Below the pieces are notes generated by a model that ran no database searches, had not been told where the DNA came from, and was given only the letters and a program-made list of their open reading frames with translations. DNA of 64,000 nt, from NCBI GenBank assembly GCA_947493945.1, contig CANLSR010000003.1:62001-126000 (forward strand), given 5' to 3'. Numbering within the stretch: position 1 is the stretch's first letter; each line of letters opens with the position of its first letter. This DNA comes from an uncultured bacterium. Its GTDB lineage: Bacteria; Bacteroidota; Rhodothermia; Rhodothermales; Rubricoccaceae. Of the stretch, positions 36,484-43,870 are shown piece by piece. A program made the position numbers and the translations under genes.

Positions 36484-36801
36484 TTGCGCGTCGGCGGGGC
36501 GCTCCGTCTCAGCGGGCTCGGCGCTCCGGCCTCCTCCGCCAGTCGGGCGCGGCGTAGGCGCTCTGCCGCGCCGGCGTCCGCTCGTCTCGGGAGGACGCCC
36601 GGGGCCTCGCGCGGCGTACGGGCAGCGGTGGTTGGCCGAGATGCCGATGTCAGTGGCCGAGCTGGAGTGGGGCGAGCGCCTGACGGCGCAGCGTCAAGCA
36701 CGGACGTCGCCGCCGGTTGCGTTCTTGAAGACGCCGCGCAGATTCGTCGTCCACTAGGCGCGCCGCATACCCCTGCTCCCCCGTGTCCACCCCAGCTCTC
36801 C
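36484..36801. other. 318-bp gap between gyrA and the DUF302 gene
   Basis: No gene with a recognised family. A short plus-strand frame beginning at ATG 36641 and ending at TAG 36757 (MPMSVAELEWGERL at its start) faintly recalls a PIN-toxin helix but is too short to call. Confidence 0.4.
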
Positions 36802-37707
36802 ATGACGTCCAAGCTCGCTCCCGTCCTCATGCTCGCGCTCGCCGCGTGCTCCAGCACGGCCCCCGACGGGAGCCGCCCGCCGGCGGTCGCCGGGACGGGG
36901 TCCGCCGAGAGTCGCCAGTCGGCCGCGGCCACCCTCGACGCAGTCGAAGCCCAAATCGAGGGCCTCCCGCCGGTCAGCGTCGTCGCCCGGCTCGACCACG
37001 CGGCCAACGCCTCCGGCGTCGGGCTCGACCTTCCACCGACCGGGGTCCTCTTTTTCGGCAACCCACGGCTCGGGACGCCGCTCATGCAGCGCAACCAGAC
37101 GGCCGGGATCGACCTCCCGCAGCGCGTGCTCGCCTACCAGGACGGGGACGCGGTGTACGCCCTCTACAACACCGCCGACTACCTCGCCGCCCGGCACGGG
37201 CTGGCGGGCGTGTCGACGCTGGACGACGTCGCTGGCGCTCTCCGGTCCCTCGTCGAGAGCGCCACGGGCGGGACGGTCGGGCAGAGCGGGGCGGGGAGCA
37301 TCGGGCCGGGCGAGGGGCTCGTCGTCGTGCCCAGCGCCTATGGCGCCGACGAGACGTTCCGGCGGCTCCGGAGCGCCGTCGAGGCCAAGTCGCCGCTCTC
37401 GGTCGTCTTCGAGCTCGACCACGCGGCCAACGCGGCGAGCGTCGGGCTGGAGCTCCGGCCGACGCGCGTGCTCGCCTTCGGCAACCCGCGGCTCGGGACG
37501 CCGCTCATGAGGGACGCGCGGTCGGTGGGGCTGGACCTCCCGCAGAAGGTGCTCGTGTGGCAGGACGCTCAGGGCGACGTGTTCCTGGCGTACAACGACC
37601 CGTTCTACCTCGCCGGCCGTCACGGTCTCAGCAGCCAGCAGGACACGCTCCAGACGATCTCGGATGCCCTCGCCGGCCTCGCCGCCGAGGCCACAGCGGC
37701 AGACTGA
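36802..37707 (+). CDS. Lipoprotein with two tandem DUF302 domains
   Basis: 301 residues from ATG 36802; the frame upstream is not coding-like. Signal with lipobox (LMLALAACSS). Two copies of DUF302 follow: LDHAANASGVGLDLPPTG with FFGNPRLGTPLMQ and IDLPQRVLAYQD in the first, LDHAANAASVGLELRPTR with AFGNPRLGTPLMR and LDLPQKVLVWQD in the second. The copies are clearly homologous, so the gene arose by internal duplication. DUF302 proteins are common periplasmic or cytosolic proteins of unknown function, sometimes linked to thiol or heavy-metal stress. Residues FGNPxxGTPLM are the likely binding face. Confidence 0.88.
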   Translation: MTSKLAPVLMLALAACSSTAPDGSRPPAVAGTGSAESRQSAAATLDAVEAQIEGLPPVSVVARLDHAANASGVGLDLPPTGVLFFGNPRLGTPLMQRNQTAGIDLPQRVLAYQDGDAVYALYNTADYLAARHGLAGVSTLDDVAGALRSLVESATGGTVGQSGAGSIGPGEGLVVVPSAYGADETFRRLRSAVEAKSPLSVVFELDHAANAASVGLELRPTRVLAFGNPRLGTPLMRDARSVGLDLPQKVLVWQDAQGDVFLAYNDPFYLAGRHGLSSQQDTLQTISDALAGLAAEATAAD

Positions 37708-37768
37708 CGCTCGGCCAGTTGCACCGCCTTCCACCACACGGCCTGAGACGCCGCCCCGGCGACGCGCG

Positions 37769-38500
37769 CTACGGGTACTCCGGGCTCTCGTAGCCAAAGC
37801 GCGCCCCGTCGGCCCAGGCGCTCTCCTGGTTCCCATAGGCGGGCACGCCGCCGGCGTCCTTCAAGAGCCGCGCGAGGTGGACCAGGTTCCACGCCATGAA
37901 CGTCGCGTTCCGGCGCGTAAAGTCGTTGTCGAGCCCGACGCGCGAGCCGCCGTCGCGCTCGTCGCCGTAGCTCGGGCCCGGCCCGGCCTCGCCGACCCAG
38001 CCGGCGTCGGCCTGGGGCGGGATCGTGTAGCCGAGGTGCTGGAGGCCGTAGAGCACGCCTTGCGCGACGTGCTTGATGCCGTCCTCGTTGCCGGTCACGA
38101 TGCACCCGCCGACCTTCCCGTAGTACACGTACTGGCCCTGCTCGTTGAGCTGGCCGCTCATGGCGTAGAGCCGCTCGATGAGCCGCGACGCCACCGACGA
38201 CCGCTCGCCGAGCCAGATCGGCGTGCCGATCACTAGGATGTCGGCCGCCTGCACCTTTTCGTAGAGCGCCGGCCAGTCGTCCCGGCCGGCCCCGTGGTCC
38301 GTCATGTCGGGCTGGACGCCGGGCGCGAGCTCGAGGTCGACGGCGCGGACGGTCTCGACCGTAACGCCCTGGTCCTCCCAGATGCCGACGGGGACCTGGA
38401 GAAGGAGTTCGGTGTGCGAGCGGGCGGGCGACGGCTTGAGCGTGCAGTTGACGACGAGCGCGCGGAGGTCGGAGTAGTCGGCGGGCGGGGAATCGGGCAT
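37769..38500 (-). CDS. Flavodoxin-fold NAD(P)H-dependent oxidoreductase
   Basis: 243 residues, flavodoxin fold of the FMN-reductase/NADPH-quinone-oxidoreductase superfamily: strand 1 and phosphate loop LRALVVNCTLKPSPARSHTE, then AADILVIGTPIWLGERSSV, YYGKVGGCIVTGNEDG and the following GLQHLGYTIPP. FMN binding is expected at the loop after strand 1 and at GTPIW. Electron donor and substrate unknown. The C-terminal third (NDFTRRNATFMAWNLVHLARLL) is helical. Convergent with the DUF302 gene; 58 bases upstream of its start ends the GH144-type gene, same strand. Confidence 0.85.
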   Translation of the reverse strand: MPDSPPADYSDLRALVVNCTLKPSPARSHTELLLQVPVGIWEDQGVTVETVRAVDLELAPGVQPDMTDHGAGRDDWPALYEKVQAADILVIGTPIWLGERSSVASRLIERLYAMSGQLNEQGQYVYYGKVGGCIVTGNEDGIKHVAQGVLYGLQHLGYTIPPQADAGWVGEAGPGPSYGDERDGGSRVGLDNDFTRRNATFMAWNLVHLARLLKDAGGVPAYGNQESAWADGARFGYESPEYP

Positions 38501-38558
38501 CGAGAGTTTGAGTGGCGAGCGAGAGAGCGACGACGCCGCGAGGGCGAAGCGGGGCGGG

Positions 38559-39857
38559 TCAGGGCGCGGCGTCGAGCCAGCCGCCCGTGAACCCGGCGCG
38601 GCGGAGGCCCCGGGCCAGCGGCGCGCAGCCGCGCATGAGCCGCCACGGCAGGCCCGTCCGGTAGTTCTCGATCATGAGCACGATCGGCCCCTGGTCGAGC
38701 CCGTAGTAGCCCTCCGAGACCCAGCCGCCCTCGGCCGTCTCGTCGCCGGGGAAGGTCGGGTTGAACGAGCACTTGAAGCCGTACGTGCTCGTGACCTCAG
38801 GGTGCTCGCGGTTGGTGTGGGCGAGCGCCGGGAGCACGATCTCGGGCGCAAACGGCAGGCTCGCGACCACGGCCCAGGGCGAGAGCGTCCCGTCGTCCGG
38901 GCCGAACGGCGCGCCGCGCGCGAGGTAGGCCCAGAACTGGCGGTCCTCGCCGTCGACGGTGTGCTCGGCCGGGCCGGGGCCGTCTGAGGCCGTCACGCCC
39001 CACGCGTTGGGGCCGTAGCCTTTGAACCCCCGGGGGTTGCGGGTGGCGTACTCGCGCTGGACGTAGGTCGCGCGGCGGCTGTTCTCGGCGTAGTCGACGC
39101 CGCGCGCGCGCACGAAGTCGTCCTGGATGCCGCGGAAGTCGATCCAGGCGTGCGAGAGCTGGTGGATAAAGAGCGGCCCGGCGTAGACGTGCTCAATGCC
39201 GTAGAGCGTCCGCCAGTCGTAGGTCCCCAGCCAGTCGGCGTAGCTCGCCTCGGGGACGGGGTGCGTCGGGGAGCCCAACGCCAGGGCGTAGAGCAGGAGC
39301 GCCTCGCTGTAGCCTTCCCAGCGGTACGGGATGAACCCGCCCTCGGGCGTCCACCCGTGCGAGACGGTCGGGCCGCCGTTGAAGGCCCAGTCCCACTCGA
39401 CGCGTCGGTAGAGCGCGTCGGCCAGCTGGCGGACCTCGGCCTCGTCGCCGCCGCCGCCGAAGTACTGCGCGGCGAGGAGCGCCCCGGCGACGAGGAACGT
39501 CGTGTCGATGGTCGAGAGCTCGGACGCCCACGCCCGCCGCCCGGAGTCGAGGTGGAGAAAGTGGTAGTAGAAGCCCCGGTGGCCCGTCGCGCCGGGCGAC
39601 TCGCTCTGCTCGCTCTGCTCGCTCTCCCAAAAAAAGCGGAGCGTGGCGAGCACGCGCTCGACGGCCTGGGCGCGGTCGAGGTAGCCCCGCTCGACGGCGA
39701 CAGGGAAGCAGGCCAGCCCCAGCCCGACGGCGGCGATGCTCGCGTGCGCGCCCTCGCGCGTGTTGTCCTTGACCAGGCCGTTGTCGGGGTTGGCCTCGTA
39801 GAGGAAGTAGTCGAACGTGTGCCGCTGGAGGTCGGCGAGGAGCGCGTCGTCGGACAT
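38559..39857 (-). CDS. Glucoamylase-family (GH144-like) glycosidase
   Basis: 432 residues from ATG 39857 (MSDDALLADLQRHTFDYF). An (alpha/alpha)6 barrel of the Glycoamylase/GH144 type: FDYFLYEANPDNGLVKDNT, AAVGLGLACFPVAVERGY, RGFYYHFLHLDSGRRAW, DTTFLVAGALLAAQYF, GWTPEGGFIPYRWEGYSEA, GPLFIHQLSHAWIDFRGI and the closing LDQGPIVLMIENYRTG. Characterised GH144 enzymes are endo-beta-1,2-glucanases, but the wider family has other exo- and endo-activities. No signal peptide is seen, so it would act in the cytosol unless another start is used. A remnant of another coding frame lies just before its start. Confidence 0.87.
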   Translation of the reverse strand: MSDDALLADLQRHTFDYFLYEANPDNGLVKDNTREGAHASIAAVGLGLACFPVAVERGYLDRAQAVERVLATLRFFWESEQSEQSESPGATGHRGFYYHFLHLDSGRRAWASELSTIDTTFLVAGALLAAQYFGGGGDEAEVRQLADALYRRVEWDWAFNGGPTVSHGWTPEGGFIPYRWEGYSEALLLYALALGSPTHPVPEASYADWLGTYDWRTLYGIEHVYAGPLFIHQLSHAWIDFRGIQDDFVRARGVDYAENSRRATYVQREYATRNPRGFKGYGPNAWGVTASDGPGPAEHTVDGEDRQFWAYLARGAPFGPDDGTLSPWAVVASLPFAPEIVLPALAHTNREHPEVTSTYGFKCSFNPTFPGDETAEGGWVSEGYYGLDQGPIVLMIENYRTGLPWRLMRGCAPLARGLRRAGFTGGWLDAAP

Positions 39858-39859
39858 GG

Positions 39860-39979
39860 TCAGGCGTCGAGGGTGACCGGGGCCACGGCGTGCGCGGGGA
39901 GGTCGAACTCGACAACGAGCGCGTCGCCGTCGCGGGTCCACGCCAGAGGCCCGACCTCGGCGCCGTCGCCGACGCGCTT
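39860..39979 (-). pseudogene. C-terminal remnant of a coding sequence
   Basis: Directly upstream of the GH144-type start a minus-strand frame reads KRVGDGAEVGPLAWTRDG, continues DALVVEFDLPAHAVAPVTLD and ends with Ala and TGA two bases before the ATG. A TAG stands immediately before the Lys codon, and no start codon exists. The alternating hydrophobic pattern ending in a beta-strand suggests the tail of a glycosidase or similar beta-sandwich protein; parent gene unknown. The tight spacing suggests the lost gene once formed an operon with the GH144 gene. Confidence 0.5.
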
Positions 39980-40066
39980 CTAGGGTTGACAGACAGTTAA
40001 ATCCGGCCGGCCGGCGGACCTCGACGCGGCCCGGCTCGTGGACGGAGCCCATCCCCCCTGCCCCCC

Positions 40067-40600
40067 ATGCCGACGACCCCGCTCCCCCGCCAGCCTGCCC
40101 CGGATCTCACCGCCGACCTCGTCGACGGCGGCACCTGGCGCCTCGCCGACCAGTCGCCCGAGGCGTTCACGCTCGTCGTCGCCTACCGGGGCCTCCACTG
40201 CCCCGTCTGCAAGAGCTACCTCGAGACGCTCTCCGACGTCCGGGCGGACTACGCCGAGCGCGGCGTCGAGGTGGTCGCGGTCAGCATGGACACGGCCGCG
40301 CGGGCGCGCAAGGCGCGGATGGACTGGGCCGTCGAGGGCGTGCCGATCGCGTACGGGATGTCTCGGGAGACGGCCCGCGCCTGGGGACTCTACCTCAGCG
40401 AGGGCATCAAGGACGGCGAGCCCGACCTGTTTTCCGAGCCCGGCCTCTTTCTCGTCCGGCCCGACGGGACGCTGTACTACGCTGCCGTGAACTCGGCGCC
40501 GTGGGGCCGCCCGCACCTGCCGTCGTTCCTAAAGGCGGTCGACTTTGTCGAGGACAACGACTACCCGGCGCGCGGCGAGGTCGAGCAGGGCGCGGCGTAG
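40067..40600 (+). CDS. AhpC/TSA-family redoxin
   Basis: 177 residues with a thioredoxin fold. LVVAYRGLHCPVCKSYLET holds a C-x-x-C after strand 1 where peroxiredoxins of the AhpC/TSA type have a single peroxidatic Cys, so this belongs to the peroxiredoxin-like group that may act as peroxidase or thiol oxidoreductase. RPDGTLYYAAVNSAPWGRP replaces the usual cis-Pro strand region. No signal peptide. TTGACA at 39986-39991 may be part of its promoter. Convergent with the DMT transporter gene. Confidence 0.87.
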   Translation: MPTTPLPRQPAPDLTADLVDGGTWRLADQSPEAFTLVVAYRGLHCPVCKSYLETLSDVRADYAERGVEVVAVSMDTAARARKARMDWAVEGVPIAYGMSRETARAWGLYLSEGIKDGEPDLFSEPGLFLVRPDGTLYYAAVNSAPWGRPHLPSFLKAVDFVEDNDYPARGEVEQGAA

Positions 40601-40825
40601 CGGCGCGCGAGGCGCCGTGCCGCACGACGTGGGGCCGGCTCCCTTCGAGAGCCGGCGGCGGGGAGTGGGCTCACATCGTGGCGCCCTCCGCCGAGGAGAA
40701 CGTCGACGAATACGTCTGGTGGCTGAGGAGCGCGAGTTGCACGCCGGCCGACGCGTGGTCCCGGCGCTCTGAGCCCGTCGGCTGGCGGAGCGCCTCCGCC
40801 AGCCGAGCGGCGGCACGGGCGGCCC

Positions 40826-41755
40826 CTACCCCGCCAGCAGCACCAGCGCCGCGGCGGCCAGGCCGAGCCCGGCCAGGTTGGCCCGCGAGAGCCGCTCGCC
40901 CCACGCCACGCGGCCCACGAGCGCCGCGCCCAGCACGATAGCCACGTTGTTGACGGGGAACGCCACGGTGCCGTCCAGGCGCTCCAGCGCGCGCAGGAAA
41001 AACTCGGCCGAGCCGTAGTTGACCAGCCCCAGCGCGGCGCCCCACGCCCAGACCTCGGCGGTTGGCCAGCGGCCCGTCCGCAGCCCCTGCGCCGTCACCA
41101 CGAGCGCGCCGACGGCGCAGGCCACCCCGAACACGAACAGCAGGAACGTGGAGATCGGCACGCCCGCCGCTCCCGAGAACGACTCGTCGAACAGCTTCAT
41201 GTTGACGTCGACCACGCCGCCCACCGCGAACAGCAGGCCGAGCACCGCGGCCGTCCGGCCGGCGCTCGCCACGGGCGAGGCGGGGAGCACGGCGCGGCCG
41301 GGTTCCTGGACTGGCGACGCCCCGAGCGGGCCCGGGTCGCCCGGCGCCCCGGCCGCGGGGCGCGCGACCAGGAAAAAGGCGACGCCGGCGAGCACCAACC
41401 CGGCCAGCTGCCACGGCGTCGGCGCCTCGCGCCAGACCAACCACGAGGCCCAGAAGGGGACCACCACCGACAGCCGCATCACGCCGGCCGCCAGGCCCAT
41501 GCCGGCCTCGCGGATGGCGAGCGAGAACAACCAGAAGCCGGCGATAAACAGCACGCCCTGCACCACGCCCAGCGCCACCAGCCCGGCCGTGACCTTCCCC
41601 TCGGGCTCGACGCCCTGGAGCGCGACCGCCAGCGCGGCGCCGGCCAGGTAGTTCACCGTCAGCAGCGCCGTCCGGTCGAGGTCACGGCGCTCGGACGCCT
41701 TGAACAGGACGGCGATCGATAGGCTGCAGGTGACGGCGAGGGCGAGGAACAGCAT
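40826..41755 (-). CDS. DMT-superfamily (EamA-like) transporter
   Basis: 309 residues from ATG 41755, ten predicted membrane helices in two repeats separated by a Pro/Gly-rich loop (residues about 138-165). LFSLAIREAGMGLAAGVMRLS and LVNYGSAEFFLRALERLDGT / FPVNNVAIVLGAALVG are the paired EamA-type motifs near helices 3-4 and 8-9. Probably exports or imports a small metabolite; substrate unknown. A much longer upstream frame is only antisense or non-coding. Confidence 0.85.
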   Translation of the reverse strand: MLFLALAVTCSLSIAVLFKASERRDLDRTALLTVNYLAGAALAVALQGVEPEGKVTAGLVALGVVQGVLFIAGFWLFSLAIREAGMGLAAGVMRLSVVVPFWASWLVWREAPTPWQLAGLVLAGVAFFLVARPAAGAPGDPGPLGASPVQEPGRAVLPASPVASAGRTAAVLGLLFAVGGVVDVNMKLFDESFSGAAGVPISTFLLFVFGVACAVGALVVTAQGLRTGRWPTAEVWAWGAALGLVNYGSAEFFLRALERLDGTVAFPVNNVAIVLGAALVGRVAWGERLSRANLAGLGLAAAALVLLAG

Positions 41756-41904
41756 CGTCGGGGAACGGCAGGGGAACGTCGGGCGGGGCGCCGTCTCACG
41801 ACGTGCAGTCGGGCGTAGGGCCGGCGGGCTCGTGGGGCCGCGCGTCCGTCGCCCGGCGGCCCACCGATCAAAGCGACCGCCGCCGAACCGCCGGGCCGCC
41901 CGCC

Positions 41905-42966
41905 CTAGTTCCCCGCGCCCCCCGGGTCCACCGGCTCCGCGGGCCGCTGGATGAAGTACTCCACGCGCGTGGGCAGCAGCGTCACGTCGCGGATGTCGAG
42001 GTCGGCCGGCCAGCGGGCCGAGACGGGGACCTCGCCGTCGGTGGAGTCGCGCGCGATGTCGAAGTAGTCCACCACGGCGCGGAACTCCGGGGTGGCCTCG
42101 GCGCGGTCGTAGGCCTCGCCCTCGACCGGCACGCGGAAGGTGGCCGTCACGCGCGTCGGGTCGAAGCGCACGCCGAGCACGTCCCGCGGCAGGTTCTCGA
42201 CCTCGATGGGGAGGTCGCGGACGGCCTCGGTAAACTCGCCCACGTCGACCTGGACGAGGGTCGCGTCGACCGACGGCGAGAGCAGGCCGCCGAACGTGTC
42301 GGCGATGGCCACCATCCGCCGCAGGCTCTGGGTGACGTCCTGGGCCGCCAGCACCTCGGTCGGCCAGTCGGTGAGGCTGCCAAGGAGCGACTGCGCGCCG
42401 GTGACGACGACCGAGTCGGGCTGGAGGCGGGGCGGGCGCAGCAGGTCGTAGGCCGGCTCGGTGACGATGTTGCGGCGCAGCCGGATGGGCAGCCGCCGCG
42501 AGGTCCGGGTGTCGAGGGCCAGCTCCATCGACTGCGGCTGGACGCTCTGGATCTGGACGCCCGCCGGCAGGCCGGTCTCTTGGAGCGCCGCCGCCAGGTT
42601 CACGCTCGGCCCGTCGGCGTAGACGCGGATCATGGGGACGGCGCGGGTGAGCGAGAGGAGCGTCCAGCCCTCGCCCTGGAGCGTCACGGTGGCCGCCTCC
42701 AGCGGCACCTCGCGCAGGGCCTGGCCCGCCGGCGTGCGCACGATGTCGATGGGCAGCCGCAGCGTCACCGAGTACGTCTCGCGCATGCTGAAGCTGAACC
42801 ACATCACCAGCGCGACGATGAGCGAGAGCAGCATCGCCAGCCCCCGGCGGCTGGGCGGCTCCTCGCCGTCGGCGGGCTCGGCGCCGGAGCTGGGCAGGAG
42901 CGCGCGCAGGCGCTTGCGGGTCGCCAGACCCGGCCTCGGCTTCCGAGGCGGCGGGGCCGGCGTCAT
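41905..42966 (-). CDS. YbbR-like (CdaR-type) membrane-anchored protein
   Basis: 353 residues. A cytosolic basic tail of about 40 residues, one membrane helix (LAMLLSLIVALVMWFSFS), then about 290 residues outside the membrane with YbbR-type repeats: LPIDIVRTPAGQALR.VP, RLPIRLRRNIVTEPAYDL with PDSVVVTGAQSLL, and ARWPADLDIRDVTLLPTRVEYF. In Firmicutes the YbbR protein CdaR regulates the c-di-AMP cyclase CdaA encoded next to it. Here no cyclase gene is present; instead it overlaps the second BMC shell gene by four bases (ATGA) and so is translated with it. Role in this setting unknown. Confidence 0.82.
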   Translation of the reverse strand: MTPAPPPRKPRPGLATRKRLRALLPSSGAEPADGEEPPSRRGLAMLLSLIVALVMWFSFSMRETYSVTLRLPIDIVRTPAGQALREVPLEAATVTLQGEGWTLLSLTRAVPMIRVYADGPSVNLAAALQETGLPAGVQIQSVQPQSMELALDTRTSRRLPIRLRRNIVTEPAYDLLRPPRLQPDSVVVTGAQSLLGSLTDWPTEVLAAQDVTQSLRRMVAIADTFGGLLSPSVDATLVQVDVGEFTEAVRDLPIEVENLPRDVLGVRFDPTRVTATFRVPVEGEAYDRAEATPEFRAVVDYFDIARDSTDGEVPVSARWPADLDIRDVTLLPTRVEYFIQRPAEPVDPGGAGN

Positions 42967-43505
42967 CCGCCGGCGGGCGGCTCGCTCTCGCGCAGGAACG
43001 CCACCAGCTCGTCCTTGGAGGCGGCCGAGATGGCGCGGCCGCTCAGCCGGTCGTCGTCGCGGTCGCGGGCCAGCACACGGAGCTCGCGGACGGTCTGGTC
43101 GTCGTAGTCGTCGCCCGCCGCTGGGGCGGTGGCCGGCGGCGGGTCGTTGGGGTCGGGGTCCGAGTCGGCGAACGTCGCGCTGGCGGGCGGCGCCAGCGGC
43201 AGGGCCTGGCCGGGCACGGCGCCAAGGAGCACGCGCCAGACGTCGTCCGACGGGCTCGGGATCACGTGCGCTGAGGCCACGCGGCCCACGCGCGCCGCCG
43301 CCGCCACGCCCGCGTCCACGGCCGACTGGACGGCCGCGGTGTCGCCCACCACGACGTGCGTGATGAGCGCCGGGACCGTCTTCTCCTGGCGCACCAACCG
43401 GACGGCCGACGCCTTCAGCATGGCGTCGGCGGCCTCGACGGCGGCCACCAGCCCGTGCGTTTCGAGCAGGCCCAGCGCCGAGCCGGCGGGGATGTCGGCG
43501 GCCAC
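42963..43505 (-). CDS. BMC shell protein with altered pore and SAP/Rho-N-like tail
   Basis: 180 residues from GTG 43505. Residues 9-92 are one BMC domain: [40 protein letters not shown] and [10 protein letters not shown] align with BMC-H proteins. Differences from its neighbour: the pore loop reads TVPALI (43-48) instead of IGGGFV, and the edge motif RPH is SPS (84-86), although the edge Lys (K31) is kept. After an acidic Pro-rich linker (95-130) a helical domain follows: [15 protein letters not shown] and [12 protein letters not shown] read like the helix-extended-helix of SAP or Rho N-terminal domains. In known compartments such tails bind cargo or DNA; the role here is open. It begins four bases after the stop of the first shell gene. 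Confidence 0.85.
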   Translation of the reverse strand: MAADIPAGSALGLLETHGLVAAVEAADAMLKASAVRLVRQEKTVPALITHVVVGDTAAVQSAVDAGVAAAARVGRVASAHVIPSPSDDVWRVLLGAVPGQALPLAPPASATFADSDPDPNDPPPATAPAAGDDYDDQTVRELRVLARDRDDDRLSGRAISAASKDELVAFLRESEPPAGG

Positions 43506-43509
43506 CGGG

Positions 43510-43797
43510 CTACTGGCCCGGGAGGATCGCCTCGACCTCGGTGTGCGGGCGCGGGATCACGTGGACGGAGACGAGCTCGCCGACGCGCTCGGCCGCTGCC
43601 GCGCCGGCGTCGGTGGACGCCTTGACCGCGCCGACGTCGCCGCGGACCATGACGGTCACGAATCCGCCGCCGATCTGCTCTTTCCCGATCAGGTTCACGC
43701 GGGCGGCCTTGACCATCGCGTCGGCGGCTTCGATGGCGCCGACCAGGCCTTTGGTCTCGACCATTCCGAGGGCACTGCCGTAATCTCCGTCAGGCAT
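43510..43797 (-). CDS. BMC-H microcompartment shell protein
   Basis: 95 residues, one canonical BMC domain very close in pattern to EutM/PduA/CsoS1: [60 protein letters not shown] and [15 protein letters not shown]. The key residues are all present: edge Lys30, pore IGGGF (42-46), and Arg83 with His85 in the RPH motif that ties hexamers into sheets. It should assemble as hexamers and tile into a shell facet. No enzyme, pentamer (BMV/EutN) or trimer gene is in the window, so the compartment type is unknown. First gene of a short operon with its own promoter-like sequence. Confidence 0.95.
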   Translation of the reverse strand: MPDGDYGSALGMVETKGLVGAIEAADAMVKAARVNLIGKEQIGGGFVTVMVRGDVGAVKASTDAGAAAAERVGELVSVHVIPRPHTEVEAILPGQ

Positions 43798-43844
43798 TGG
43801 ATCTGTAGGTTGGGGAGGGCCGGCGCGGACGTGCGCCGGGGCCG

Positions 43845-43851
43845 CAATCTA
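43845..43851 (-). promoter_or_regulatory. Putative -7 element of the BMC operon
   Basis: On the minus strand TAGATTG, 47 bases upstream of the first shell gene and within the short gap after the flippase stop, fits the TAnnTTG pattern of other genes here. It suggests that the shell genes are transcribed independently of the polysaccharide cluster. Confidence 0.4.
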
Positions 43852-43870
43852 GCGCCGACCCCGCCCGACT

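Noticed and set aside
36641-36757. Short frame MPMSVAELEWGERL..., faintly like a PIN toxin helix
   Set aside because: Only 38 codons, no acidic active-site set, no antitoxin; chance similarity cannot be excluded.
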